Shown here piece after piece: positions 52,694 to 57,480 of a stretch of 64,000 nt of DNA. A program made the position numbers and the translations under genes. Within the stretch, counting starts at the first letter, position 1. Each line of letters starts with the position of its first letter. The notes beneath the pieces were generated by a model, which worked only from the letters and a program-made list of their open reading frames with translations, was not told the origin of the DNA and did not search any database. The DNA comes from Deroplatys truncata (taxonomy: Eukaryota > Arthropoda > Insecta > Mantodea > Mantidae): contig CM060989.1 in the NCBI GenBank assembly GCA_030765065.1, forward strand, positions 34,215,501 through 34,279,500, given 5' to 3'.

Positions 52694-54964
52694 GTTGTTG
52701 TTGTTATTATCATCATCATTATAATAATAATAATTAGCCTTCACTAACAATAGGGGATATATAACCTATGGGCTATTGAGATAAAAAAAAAGATGCTGCC
52801 AATTGGAGAATGTCAAACAGGAATAGTTTTGGAATTAGCATACAGTGCAAAATTGGTTACATGCATTTATACACAGAAAACTACTAATAAGAACATAATT
52901 CATTAACAAGCTATCACCTTTTTAGTTTTTTTATAAAGTGAGTATCGAGTATTGGTACTAAAAATTGGTATCGTATCGAGAAGTAATGGTATCATCCCAT
53001 CACTAGCATATACCGGGTGTTTCAGAAATACTTTCACAAACTTCGGGTATGGGTTCCTCACACCAAAAGAAGGAAAAAATGTTCATATGAACATATGTCC
53101 CATAATCCTTGGTTTTCGCGTTATTCTTGTCACAATGAAACTGTGAGTTCAATGGCCTTCGGGGTCCAACCTCAAAACTTCATTTCTCTATGCATTCATA
53201 GAAGGTGTTGACCCATTGTACTACATACGGTAGATGGCAAAGTGTTGCCATGGAGACTTGTTTACGTTTGTCATTTGCCATTAGTCTGTCTTCAACGTTT
53301 CAATTTTGTACATGTAGTGAGTTAACTGCACGTGTTTCGTTCCACCGTGGCTGGATATTCATTTCGTGAACAGGCAGACATGATTTTTATGTATTGTCGC
53401 GCGAATGGTAATGGATGCGAGGCTGCACGGCTCTATCAGATGGAGTTTCCAGACCGAAGACAACTGAGTCATCCAACCTTTCTCACTGTTTATCATCGCC
53501 TTGCTGATAAATGTGATAAATGCCTGGCTCCGGCACATTTTAGTCGCATTGTTCGAGATGCACTGACTGGTCTACCATGACTGATGGATAGGCAAAGGAG
53601 GACCAGTTCCATGGCCTGCACATTCTCCCGACCTCAATCCTGTGTATTTTTACTTCTGGGGGCATCTTAAATCATTGGTTTATCAGCCATCCCGGATGCA
53701 GAAACGCTTCATTGACGTGTCATGGAAGCCTGCGAAACCATTCGACACCATCCTGGAGATTTTGACAGGGTGCGACATTCCATGATTCGATGAGTACAGG
53801 CATGCATAGAAGCAAGAGGAGGACATTTCAAGCATTTATTATGAGTTTTGTGTATTATAAGTGTACCACTGTGTTGAACACCTAACGAGAAAACAAAGGA
53901 TTATGGGATATATGTTCATATGAACTTTTTTCCTTCTTGTGGAGTAAGGAACCCATACCCGAAGTTTGTAAAAGTATTTCTGAAACACTCTGTATATTTG
54001 AAAACGGACTTGACTGTCTTTTTATTAATTCATTAATATGAGCATTCCAGCTTAAATTATCAACCGATAAACCAAGAAATTTTGTTTTGCTAGAATATTT
54101 TATTACATATCCATCTAGAGATATGACTGGGAAGTGTGATTTCCTATTATTTTTGTGATGAAACTCCACAGCTAAGTATTTTTCCTTATTTACGCAGAGA
54201 TTATTATCCTTAAACCATGAAGCTGTATGTGTCAGTATTTACTTTTAATGTCACTTCACTTTTATCAGAGATTAATGTGCCGGTGTCGTCTGCAAATAAA
54301 GAGAATTTTATGTTTATATTCAGGTTACTGTCTTTGAGGTCATTTATACACAAGAGTAATAGTATGGGACTTAATACCGAACCTTGTGGAATTCCACATT
54401 CAACTGTAAGCTCTTTTGACAATGCTGATTTCACCTTCTTTACGTTATTGTTGTAGTGTTTTATTTCAACTATTTGTTTCTGTGCTTAAGTTATGAACTG
54501 AATCAATTGTGAGCTACTCCTCTAATTCTGTATTCATATAGTTTTCTAAGAAGAATTTCTTGGCTAACAAGGTCAAAGGCTTTTGAAAGCTCAAGAAACA
54601 TGCCTATACAGTGTTCGAAGTCTTCAGATAACTCAACCATTTTACATATAAACATATTTTCCAAATGAATTGGCAAATTTGTTTCCATGTTGTAATCCAT
54701 TAATGCTTGTTTTTATTTGTTTTTAAGATGGCGATGCTTCTGAGTGAACAGGCTAGACTTTTCCAGCAATTAGAGGCTGATGATGAAGAAACTCCTTCAA
54801 CAGCTTGTGCACAACCGACGGCTTGCTGTTTATTGCTTGATGCAGTGCGGAAAGAGAACCAATATTTGCAAAGTTTAGTGGAAAAGAATACAAGGGAACT
54901 TTCTGAAATTCGTCAGATGCTCCAAGACCTTGTAGCACAGAAGTCGGGGACTAAACAAAGTTAA
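23519..54964 (+). CDS. Host gene, 3' portion: six proposed exons (introns included in this span)
   Basis: Exons 23519-23744, 32671-33937, 41473-42507, 45536-45601, 49139-49366 and 54728-54964 join into one frame of about 1,018 residues plus stop. Every border is AG...GT. Junction 1 splits an Arg codon (AG|G) and the other four are phase 0. The first exon starts with two bases of a codon, so one or more 5' exons are missing. The protein is rich in Ser, Thr, Asp, Glu and Lys, with no signal peptide or membrane segment in view, a Cys/His patch late in exon 3 and helical C-terminal exons. It looks like a cytoplasmic scaffold or adaptor type protein, but I do not recognise the family and assign no function. 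Further phase-0 exons could be missed in the introns, which are filled with transposons. Confidence 0.8.
23860..24118 (-). mobile_element. tRNA-derived SINE (SINE-2), copy a
   Basis: On the minus strand TGGTAGCTCAGTGATTAGAG is a good A box region and GGTTCAAATCACAGC a B box, correctly ordered and about 30 bp apart. The leader ATTTAATGTCCTACCAGCAT and the phrase TTTTTCAGTCATCTGATT recur in the copies at 36358 and 50415. It lies in host intron 1, antisense. Confidence 0.75.
24198..24381 (+). repeat. Rep-D fragment (left end)
   Basis: It begins AAGGCTGGTTTACAATAAAC, the same terminal sequence as the larger Rep-D at 34089. It shares AGAACGGGAA-like repeats, GGAATGCATAT, GTGGAAAGTCAAT and GTCATTTGTTTGTAACT before breaking off at a Rep-A end. 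Confidence 0.65.
25115..26109 (+). mobile_element. Solo LTR with 4-bp target duplication
   Basis: It starts TGAGGCAGTATTT and ends ACCTACTTCA, so it has TG...CA ends. It is flanked by CTAT at 25111-25114 and 26110-26113. A second copy on the minus strand at 31180-32141 keeps a primer-binding-like site. It carries a (CT)n run (25679-25744). At about 995 bp it fits the size of Gypsy or BEL LTRs; the superfamily cannot be told without internal sequence. It is sense-oriented in host intron 1, so its promoter or polyadenylation signal could matter. Confidence 0.75.
25679..25744. repeat. (CT)n microsatellite, about 66 bp
   Basis: An essentially perfect CT dinucleotide run inside the solo LTR. It is absent from the other LTR copy, so it expanded in this copy. 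The open frame crossing it is an artefact of the repeat. Confidence 0.95.
26626..27021. other. Intron 1 sequence, nothing recognised
   Basis: AT-rich sequence between a Rep-A end and the Tc1 element. No feature is visible. Confidence 0.3.
27022..28244 (+). mobile_element. Tc1-family transposon, complete ends
   Basis: Inverted ends CACTATGTGATCAAAAGTAT and (reverse complemented) CACTACATGATCAAAAGTAT are each flanked by TA, at 27020-27021 and 28245-28246. At 1,223 bp it has the usual Tc1 size and carries the transposase at 27156-28162. Left and right ends extend to GGACAC. It lies in host intron 1 in the sense direction and is the least decayed DNA transposon in the window. Confidence 0.92.
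27156..28162 (+). pseudogene. Tc1-family DD34E transposase, one apparent frameshift
   Basis: The first frame (27156-27950) gives a paired helix-turn-helix region (SVREISTLLNIPRSTVSDVI, then a GRP box TGRPHLL), VWSDESWYTIW with the first Asp, and GGGGVMVWSCF. At about 27843-27850 the reading shifts by one base. The downstream frame continues YGDCIFQHDRAPVHTA with the second Asp and DWPAQSPDLNPIEHLWDVLE with the final Glu, and stops at 28162. Comparison with the family pattern LEEQFG suggests loss of one G. Otherwise it spans about 335 residues, as normal for Tc1. In this form it should not make active protein unless the shift is an assembly error. Confidence 0.88.
28245..29095. other. Intron 1 sequence, nothing recognised
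   Basis: No coding or repeat match seen. The frame at 28847-29152 has no known relative and runs into Rep-C. Confidence 0.3.
29096..30010 (+). repeat. Rep-C copy 2, split by a LINE
   Basis: The parts 29096-29140 and 29780-30010 align in order with 3905-4180. Everything between is a retrotransposon tail. Differences from copy 1 include extra bases around 29800-29850. Confidence 0.6.
29141..29779 (+). mobile_element. 5'-truncated LINE (jockey-like C terminus and 3' UTR)
   Basis: From about 29214 the + strand reads DSPFMRNETVHQHNTRRTNN and then KIYNCLPKSMK, matching the conserved end of jockey-type RT proteins (HNTR....L......YN.LP..IK). The 3' UTR contains two tandem units (about 29528-29610 and 29641-29725) sharing ACTTATACATATTTTGG and TTTGACGTGTCCA. 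It ends in ATGAAATGAAATCAA. AATCAA occurs at both borders and fits a short target duplication. Confidence 0.65.
30011..30541. other. Intron 1 sequence with a degenerate Rep-A scrap
   Basis: Bases about 30115-30225 (ATTTTGTCATGTAAATATC onward) look like a strongly diverged internal Rep-A piece on the + strand. A G10-11 run lies at 30496-30506. The rest is unrecognised. Confidence 0.4.
30542..32340 (+). repeat. Rep-A copy 4, interrupted by an LTR element
   Basis: It runs from CCGATGTGTTGCACTCAC to GTAGTAGAGAAA and is flanked on both sides by GTAAAAAT (30534-30541 and 32341-32348). The GTAAAAA portion also belongs to the family's usual 3' border, so the 8-bp duplication is suggestive rather than proven. 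The LTR at 31180-32141 sits within the TACTGAACC block. Confidence 0.75.
31180..32141 (-). mobile_element. LTR plus primer-binding-like site; internally deleted LTR retrotransposon
   Basis: On the minus strand it begins TGAGGCAGTATTTTTAAC at 32141 and follows the 25115 LTR to TTCTGCTTCA at 31220. AA and TTGGCGCCCTACGTGGAG follow, which looks like a tRNA primer-binding site directly after a 5' LTR. About 20 bp later comes CTATACTTCA, and then the flank. AACT (31176-31179 and 32142-32145) brackets the whole. The simplest reading is a 5' LTR joined to the last bases of the 3' LTR by deletion. No gag or pol is left. Confidence 0.65.
32352..32470 (-). mobile_element. Possible SINE fragment
   Basis: On the minus strand CGAGTTTGATTTCCGGTAAT and a region of short GC-rich blocks resemble the B-box side of a SINE. 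No A box or tail is clear. Low support. Confidence 0.3.
32671..33937 (+). CDS. Host gene exon 2 (large Ser-rich exon)
   Basis: The acceptor is TTGTATTGTAG at 32670 and the donor GAAGAG|GTAAAC after 33937. At 1,267 nt it is the largest exon. It encodes a QQQQ run, then RKRMIIGHRSFTIGCDGEDL, a polyproline PLPPKPKP that could bind SH3 or WW domains, a long Ser/Asp-rich part (SLTSIDSDSDTDDRSSS), and acidic/basic mixed sequence up to SFEMEE. The composition predicts disorder with many possible phosphosites. If the intron is retained, nine more codons follow to a stop at 33962-33964, which would give a truncated protein. Opposite-strand frames here are shadows. Confidence 0.88.
34430..35060 (-). 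mobile_element. mariner transposase fragment (catalytic half)
   Basis: The minus strand reads ATGDKTWIYQFGPETIHQSS, then ARSAGKKMVASFFSTRG, LHHDNTSAHTVNVTMEFLQG with the second catalytic Asp, and HPPYSPDLAPCDFFLFPTMK with the third. It is broken by a stop and a frame change before the C-terminal end near 34440. The family resembles the SETMAR-like mariners. The 5' third and the terminal repeats are missing. SINE-1 tail sequence (AATAAAACTCAATTCAA) abuts at 35055-35075. Confidence 0.75.
35170..35800 (-). mobile_element. hAT-like element with TIRs, 8-bp flanks and zinc-finger remnant
   Basis: The left end CAGGGTTTCCAGATATC (35170) and right end, reverse complemented, CAGGGTTGCCAGACGTCC (from 35800) are inverted. 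The flanks GTCGCAGC and ATCACAGC match at 6 of 8, both differences being transitions. The minus strand near 35240-35330 reads FSNWLLCNGNDKYRAFCK, which resembles the N-terminal zinc-finger of some hAT proteins. There is no catalytic domain. It is nested in Rep-D. Confidence 0.6.
36358..36483 (+). mobile_element. tRNA-derived SINE (SINE-2), copy b
   Basis: TGGTAAGCTCAGTGGTTAGA is the A-box region and TAGTTCAAATCCCAG the B box. The leader and the TTTTTCAGTCATCTGATTTTA block match the copy at 23860. It joins directly to Rep-A sequence at about 36484. Confidence 0.75.
36484..37697. repeat. Rep-A copy 5: minus-strand Rep-A inserted in a plus-strand Rep-A
   Basis: Plus-strand Rep-A sequence (36484-36708) stops in the TTTCATTTTTATT block and resumes at 37530 with TATGCTGTTAATGCACA, running to AAAAAGTAAAAA near 37692. 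Between them lies a nearly full minus-strand Rep-A (36709-37529, 821 bp). TTTTTATT flanks it at 36701-36708 and 37530-37537, so the family appears to make 8-bp target duplications. The inner copy gives the clearest borders. Confidence 0.8.
37698..38299. other. Intron 2 sequence; possible SINE scrap near 38170-38260
   Basis: GTCTGAGATTGAATCTCAG near 38178 could be a degenerate B box, followed by GTGGGTTTGGGTTAATC. Otherwise nothing is recognised. Confidence 0.3.
38300..39181 (+). mobile_element. mariner (same family as 17044-18312), 5' truncated
   Basis: The + strand reads LADIVGNSKSAVHHILTENL, FITMDETWVHTSH-like sequence after a shift, FWKVCEIISIDYLQKGKAIN, FHQDNAPFHT with the second Asp, HAPYSPDLASSDYFLFPKLK with the third, and EHRWEKCIELKGDYVEK at the C terminus (stop at 39117). 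It ends in the family's inverted repeat (TACTTCTGGGACAGTCCTTG) at 39181, then TA. The transposase is broken by several shifts and stops. The N-terminal part is gone. Confidence 0.85.
39308..39511. repeat. Palindromic foldback, about 205 bp
   Basis: The arms about 39308-39405 and 39410-39511 are imperfect inverted copies (for example CTAGCTTCACTTTCTA and TAGAAAGTGAAGCTAG) around a CATCAT...ATGATG centre. The right arm contains GATGATGTAGGCAATAG and TCTCCGAAATGTGTTCC, which resembles the GATGATGG...CGAAACGT signature at the end of many Penelope-like and other retroelements. That resemblance is inference only. Confidence 0.75.
39723..40035 (+). mobile_element. Possible tRNA-type SINE (SINE-5)
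   Basis: A GC-richer island begins GTAGTGCATTGGTTTTG (A-box-like), with GAGGGTCCAGGGCTCTATTCC (B-box-like) about 40 bp on, then a body of about 240 bp with CACTTGGTGAAATGAGG. I saw no second copy in the window and no clear target duplication. The minus-strand frame here has no known relative. Confidence 0.4.
40400..41170 (+). pseudogene. Possible LINE ORF1-end and endonuclease-start remnant
   Basis: An open frame at 40470-40889 (139 codons) is Lys/Glu/Ser-rich without a known domain. Downstream, after stops, a reading MENTVIYMEGYEYFGKHGVE and then VFIRRDRNLEQRK resembles the start of an APE-type retrotransposon endonuclease. The composition differs from the host exons, and the frame lacks splice borders that fit the gene. 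The assignment is weak; it may be unrelated coding debris. Confidence 0.3.
41473..42507 (+). CDS. Host gene exon 3, with Cys/His-rich patch
   Basis: The acceptor is GCTTGTTTCAG at 41472 and the donor TTAAAA|GTAAGT after 42507. The 1,035 nt are in frame at both ends. It opens ICVCGDDEAGATKLLRARSD and is hydrophilic and Ser/Asn-rich until a Cys/His-rich end: GIKRTFSAPYCLHQLHTC, then VIQCLVCGRRRPSDVGDIIV followed by HLHH. The C-x2-C with His spaced about 15 residues later could bind zinc, but matches no finger I know. It closes with VKDLSELMTELK, likely helical. The open frame running past the donor to 42573 is intronic. Confidence 0.88.
42508..44257. other. Intron 3 sequence, nothing recognised
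   Basis: AT-rich, with no repeat shared elsewhere in the window and no coding signal beyond short frames. A GCCATTAATGGC palindrome at about 43047 is the only local structure noticed. Confidence 0.3.
44258..45140 (-). repeat. Rep-A copy 6 (full-length, diverged subfamily)
   Basis: It begins ACTTTCTCTATCATGTATC and runs through CACCCAAAAATTC, AAGAAAATCCCC, GAATTTTCTGAAAA and AATGGTAAACATTAA to GTTATGTGAATGTAACATGTC. The same subfamily as copies 2 and 3. It lies in host intron 3, antisense. Confidence 0.8.
45536..45601 (+). CDS. Host gene exon 4 (66-nt microexon)
   Basis: The acceptor is TATGTCTTTCCTAG at 45535, with a good pyrimidine tract, and the donor CAG|GTAAGA after 45601. The 66 nt are in frame at both ends and encode GRGWEIAMGSANPHFASHTD QQ. 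Local GC is far above that of the intron. The alternative acceptor five bases downstream would break the frame, which favours this border. Being 22 whole codons, it could be skipped without a frameshift. There is no direct proof of expression. Confidence 0.78.
45757..46985 (+). mobile_element. IS630-like element copy 1 (internally deleted), with a SINE inside
   Basis: It begins CCCCCACCGTTGCAATGTTG, directly after a TA, and ends in the inverted counterpart sharing CTTGACAG and CTTTGCACTTG, with TA on both sides. The + strand reads ALELLRRTRECFEQEEYMKV, after a stop TAVALGLITRTVIYKGVKLQ, and EPSGMQ, matching the better preserved copy at 59045-60078. The catalytic part is missing. The SINE-1 insertion at about 46525-46829 lies in the 3' quarter. 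Confidence 0.75.
46525..46829 (-). mobile_element. tRNA-derived SINE (SINE-1), copy b, the most complete
   Basis: On the minus strand GTGGACTAGTGGTACCTTG is the A-box region and GCGGGTTCAAACCTGGC the B box, followed by the SINE-1 body and the tail CCATAAATAAAACTCAATTT. It is inserted in the IS630-like element. Comparison with the second copy of that element (59045) shows the empty site. Confidence 0.82.
46986..47630. other. Intron 4 sequence, nothing recognised
   Basis: AT-rich sequence without recognisable features. Confidence 0.3.
47631..48020 (-). pseudogene. GIY-YIG endonuclease fragment, Penelope-like
   Basis: The minus strand from about 48010 reads CNNFNEIYIGKTKRKLESRV and then KEHFRNIKHKH, which has the IYIGKT.R.LE.R..EH pattern of GIY-YIG nuclease domains attached to Penelope-like retroelements. 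Downstream it decays (KNFHMGTDFHLEK). No reverse transcriptase is visible. Confidence 0.55.
48494..48944 (+). mobile_element. Outer tRNA-derived SINE (SINE-4) with exact 17-bp target duplication
   Basis: TTCCCCTGAAGATGCCC flanks it at 48477-48493 and 48945-48961. The A-box region (TGTGGCTCAGTTGGTTAGAC) lies before the inner SINE and the B box (CAGGTTCAAACCCAGCC, about 48788) after it, so removal of the inner element rejoins the tRNA-like head. The body ends near GTTAACAAAGCTTTT. Confidence 0.85.
48536..48760 (+). mobile_element. Inner SINE-1 (copy c), 5' truncated, inside SINE-4
   Basis: It is flanked by ACTGGCCTTCTG (48524-48535) and ACTGGTCTTCTG (48761-48772), an 11/12 match. The body has the SINE-1 blocks (CTTCCTTCAGAAGGGAAG, AAGAACCTCAAGCCTG, ATAAATAAAACTCAATTT). 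The tRNA-like head is mostly missing, so it arrived 5' truncated. Confidence 0.82.
49139..49366 (+). CDS. Host gene exon 5 (helical region)
   Basis: The acceptor is CTTGTCTGATTCAG at 49138 and the donor AGCCAG|GTAATA after 49366. The 228 nt are phase 0 at both ends. It encodes QLLNLQGDAVRAGLAAYGHQ and then SEAQKDLQNVNEVRNRIASE and LRHIANLLEEQ. Hydrophobic residues at heptad-like spacing and few Gly or Pro suggest an alpha-helical, coiled-coil-capable segment. It ends in a short polar linker. Together with exon 6 it would form the C-terminal oligomerisation or partner-binding part. Confidence 0.87.
49500..49935 (-). pseudogene. GIY-YIG endonuclease fragment 2, Penelope-like C terminus
   Basis: The minus strand from 49930 reads KKAVIYQIDCPKCDQIYTVK and then TKRNLETRLREHMKHFKYKQ, the VY.I.C..C...Y...T.R....R..EH pattern of Penelope-like GIY-YIG domains. 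The Gly usually found in YIG is a Val here. After a shift, KYTAELDTWEKLLITKYKHH and NPLWEFIT follow. Broken and without RT. The other fragment (47631) is on the same strand, but the two overlap in the same domain, so they are separate insertions. Confidence 0.65.
50415..50550 (-). mobile_element. tRNA-derived SINE (SINE-2), copy c
   Basis: On the minus strand GGTAACTCACTTGGCCAGC and TGGTTCGAATCCTGACTAT are A- and B-box regions. The GGAATTTAATGTTGTATTGG leader matches copies a and b. The flanking stretches 50105-50414 and 50551-50730 show nothing else. Confidence 0.7.
50731..51646 (-). mobile_element. mariner, internally deleted copy
   Basis: The ends CAAGGTCTGTTCAAAAAATT and (reverse complemented) CGAGGTCTGTTGAAAAAATT are flanked by TA on both sides. 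The minus strand from 51462 reads EQRVCIKFCVKLKKTFKETH, the first helix-turn-helix, up to RRLTIGRCCN. It then jumps to WLLLHDNAPAHSSLLVCDYC with the second catalytic Asp and HPLYSPDLAPADVFLFPKLK with the third, ending CINCGGEYFE near 50800. The deletion removes the second helix-turn-helix and the first Asp. 916 bp in place of about 1.3 kb. Confidence 0.87.
51647..51940. other. Intron 5 sequence, nothing recognised
   Basis: Short AT-rich spacer. GTAGAGAAAGCC near 51880 is too short to call a Rep-A scrap. Confidence 0.25.
51941..53005. mobile_element. hAT-like non-autonomous element
   Basis: The left end TAGGGATGAGACCTCGATAC and the right end, reverse complemented, TAGTGATGGGATGATACC share inverted sequence, with CGATACTC-type motifs inside both ends. 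TCATATAT (51933-51940) pairs with GCATATAT on the right once the mariner at 53013-53992 is removed (7 of 8). No transposase is present. It contains a long (ATT)n run. Confidence 0.6.
52617..52735. repeat. (ATT)n microsatellite, compound
   Basis: About 75 bp of uninterrupted TTA/ATT units, followed by GTT, TCA and ATA variants. The frame of repeated Ile on the other strand is an artefact. Confidence 0.95.
53013..53992 (+). mobile_element. mariner-like element with about 110-bp TIRs, internally deleted
   Basis: The ends CCGGGTGTTTCAGAAATACT and (reverse complemented) CAGAGTGTTTCAGAAATACT extend as inverted repeats for about 110 bp, with TA on each side. The + strand has the DUF4817-type head YSFREQADMIFMYCRANGNG and PDRRQLSHPTFLTVYHRL (53332-53530). 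It then jumps to PWPAHSPDLNPVYFYFWGHL (53608-53670), the final catalytic block, and a decayed C terminus. The central DDE residues are missing. Confidence 0.85.
53995..54701 (-). mobile_element. Jockey-like LINE reverse transcriptase fragment
   Basis: The minus strand from 54700 reads FEHCIGMFLELSKAFDLVSQ (palm motif A), then after a frame change ECGIPQGSVLSPILLLLCIN (motif B) and NIKFSLFADDTGTLISD (motif C, FADD), then VIKYSSKTKFLGLSVDNLSW. These are RT motifs in the correct order. The 5' part and the 3' end are missing. Its left edge abuts the mariner-like element, and its right edge lies about 25 bp before host exon 6, so the exon 6 acceptor region borders this insertion. Confidence 0.8.
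54728..54964 (+). CDS. Host gene exon 6 (terminal coding exon, coiled coil)
   Basis: The acceptor is ATTTGTTTTTAAG at 54727 and the stop TAA is at 54962-54964. It encodes MAMLLSEQARLFQQLEADDE, then a Cys-containing linker, DAVRKENQYLQSLVEKNTRE and LSEIRQMLQDLVAQKSGTKQ S. Leu/Ile/Val spacing in the second half fits a coiled coil. The first Met is not a start, because the frame runs in from exon 5 in phase 0. A LINE fragment ends close upstream, so the acceptor has survived next to an insertion. Confidence 0.87.
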   Translation: MAMLLSEQARLFQQLEADDEETPSTACAQPTACCLLLDAVRKENQYLQSLVEKNTRELSEIRQMLQDLVAQKSGTKQS

Positions 54965-55585
54965 TAAACACTACACCAATATCATGAAATCTGTAGGTTT
55001 TTTTAGACAAATCGGCCTGATTAATCTGCATTTGTATTGTGCCTTTCATGAACATTAATGTAATAAGAAGTTAACATAATGTTAATCTGAAATGTAAAAA
55101 GACAATATTAGAGCTGTGAAAACAATTGACAGTTGACTGTAATGTTTTTCATGGAGAGAAGTTGTAATTACTTTACTTTGTTATTAGACAATTTAAAACT
55201 TCTTTGTACAACTAGTTTTTGTTAATAATATTCTTAACAATGTGAGCTGTTTTTTTACCTTCAGAGAGACTTGTGTAATATGCTGCAAAGTTGTCTCTTA
55301 GAGGTGAAAATACAAATTTTAACTGTTCAAAAGAGTATCATTTTTGGTTGTATCAACCAATGTACAAGGTATGCTTTAGATCTGTAATTTTGTACCTTTT
55401 ATGATTAATTATAGTTACGATGTTTTTATTTCCGTTATGTCTGTGTCTACCACATTTTTATGTGGATTCTATGAAACTGTCAGATGGTGCCATTTTTCCT
55501 AATCCATTCCAGTCTTAAACTGAAATAATTCTTAAAATATCATTGTTATTCTTTGGAATAAAGTCATTGTTAAAATGCTCACTTT
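54965..55585 (+). terminator. Host 3' UTR and polyadenylation signals
   Basis: AATAAA at 55557-55562 with a T/G-rich stretch after it (55580-55600) is the likeliest poly(A) site, giving a 3' UTR near 600 nt. A second AATAAA at 55821-55826 could end a longer form. The AATAAA overlapping the stop codon (54963) is probably too close to be used. The UTR is AT-rich without obvious repeats. Confidence 0.55.
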
Positions 55586-56152
55586 TTTGTAAACAGAACA
55601 TTATGTGTGCATTTCAATGCAAATGCATTTATACTTCATAAACCAGCAATGTCTGCATGTTGCAGCAAAGAATATTTGTTCATGAGCATAAATTCTCAGC
55701 AGCAGCAGCAAAAGCCAGTACCTGTGAATTGTGATTGAAGTACCAGCTGAACTTTAGCGGAAATGAGAGCATCGTGACTATAAGTTTTATGAGAGCATGT
55801 AGCCAGTGTCTCCTGGTTTAAATAAAACAATGTTTTATTAAGTACTGACTACTTTTGGTTTTTTGGGTATCAACAAAGAATGTACATCCAGTTGAATAAG
55901 AAAAATTTGAGGAATCAGATTTAGGATGAAACTTCCATCTAAGCCCAAGTAATTTTTCGTATTGTTGCCCTGAAAAAATTCCCTTTTACACTCCCATCAC
56001 TCACTTTTGTCTTGAATTTCATGAGCCTCTTGAACTCGGAAGCTAAAGGACACTAGTCTCTGTAGGTATTAGTGTAATCAACATTTTTGCATTATTTTAT
56101 AAATATGATACTTTGTGTCAAATTGCTGTACTGGAAAAGCTAGTATACAAAA
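55586..56152. other. Downstream flank, or longer 3' UTR
   Basis: Apart from the second AATAAA at 55821, nothing is recognised. Confidence 0.3.
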
Positions 56153-56375
56153 ATTAAATTGAGTTTTATTTATGGACTATGGTTCTTGGTGTCCCAAAAT
56201 TTTGCTCAGAGGCCTCCGAGGCTTGAGGTTCTTTTGCATGCCTTAAATCTATGACACTGGACCACCAGCATTACTTCCCTTCCGAAAGAAGTCATGCTAA
56301 GGATTTTTACACCTGGAAAAATCCATCGCCCCCACCAGTTGCGGCCTCAGGAACTAGAGGCTACTATGCAAGAAG
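56153..56375 (-). mobile_element. tRNA-derived SINE (SINE-1), copy d
   Basis: The tail complement AAATTGAGTTTTATTTATGG, the CTTCCCTTCCGAAAGAAG block and CTAGAGGCTA identify it. About 30 bp of the usual tail-proximal body are missing, and the B box is damaged. Confidence 0.72.
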
Positions 56376-56609
56376 GGATATAGTTCTTAACCCAAATCTC
56401 CTATCACACATTCCACTCGTTCCACATTTAACTCGTTCACCATCAACCATTTAATGCATGCCTGACTGATGTTAATTAACCACTATTGGTTTAAATCCTT
56501 AACACTACAGAAGTTGGTTAAAATGCAAAGTATTCTGTTTTTTTTTTCAAGATATTTCAATGAAGCAAAAAACACCTCTTCTTTCGAACATGTTAGCCAG
56601 CTCCAGATA

Positions 56610-57480
56610 TTTTTACTTCCTCTACTACTTATAATAAGTAGGGGAAGTTGTTGTATTCCACCCAAAAATTTGATACCAAGATTTCACTGGAAATATATGT
56701 TTTGAGGTGTCCTGAATCCAAATAAAGCATTTTTGGAAACATGTTCATGTGCGTGTCTGTCTGTCTGTCTGTGAACAGCATAACTAAAAAACAAAAAGTT
56801 GAATAAATACCAAACTTGGTATTTAAGTTTAGTATCTTCCAAGGATGCAACACAAAGATTTTAAAAAAAAATCACCCACCCCAGACTACCCTTTACATAG
56901 AACATTTTTTGAAAATTTTAATTTTCTCAAAAATGGCTTTAACGGTTTTGATTAAAACATCATATGTTTAAGATATTTTCATGGTTAAGAAATCTATACC
57001 TTGAATTTTCTGGGAATGTCCCCAAAAGCCCTCTTCATTCTGAATGACTTTTGCATAACTGGGAAATTGTAAGAGATAAATAAAATTTTACTACACAAAA
57101 AATGTAGATCTCATTAAAACACACAATGTATGTTACACACATTTTTTTGTGGTGTGCACTTTTTCCGAGATATTCTTTGTTATTTGTTTGAATTTTCCAG
57201 TACTTATACTTTTTCTCAAATGGGAATTCGTTTTTTTTTTTTTTCCCCTGGACATACAAAGAGAATGTAAGCTCCACATAGCAACCAGCTCTTAAAAGAT
57301 TTGACTATCGCTTAAAGCCTACCATATTCCTCTTGCACCTACAAGAAAATTAGCAATAAGATAGTTTCTGCAAATATTTATCTCGATTAACATGAAGTAG
57401 ATGGAGAATAAGTGTTTGTAAAAATAGTTTGTACAAGAGTAGAGAAACTGGTGTGAGTGCAACACACCAGAGTTTTTTTT
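56610..57480 (-). repeat. Rep-A copy 7 (full length)
   Basis: It runs from ACTTCCTCTACTACTTATAA to GTGTGAGTGCAACACACC, followed by a T-run, and contains (CTGT)n at 56756-56772 where copy 1 has (CA)n. It belongs to the same subfamily as copies 1, 4 and 5. Confidence 0.8.

Noticed and set aside
52468..52719. ORF with a long poly-Ile run
   Set aside because: Translation of the (ATT)n microsatellite on the opposite strand.
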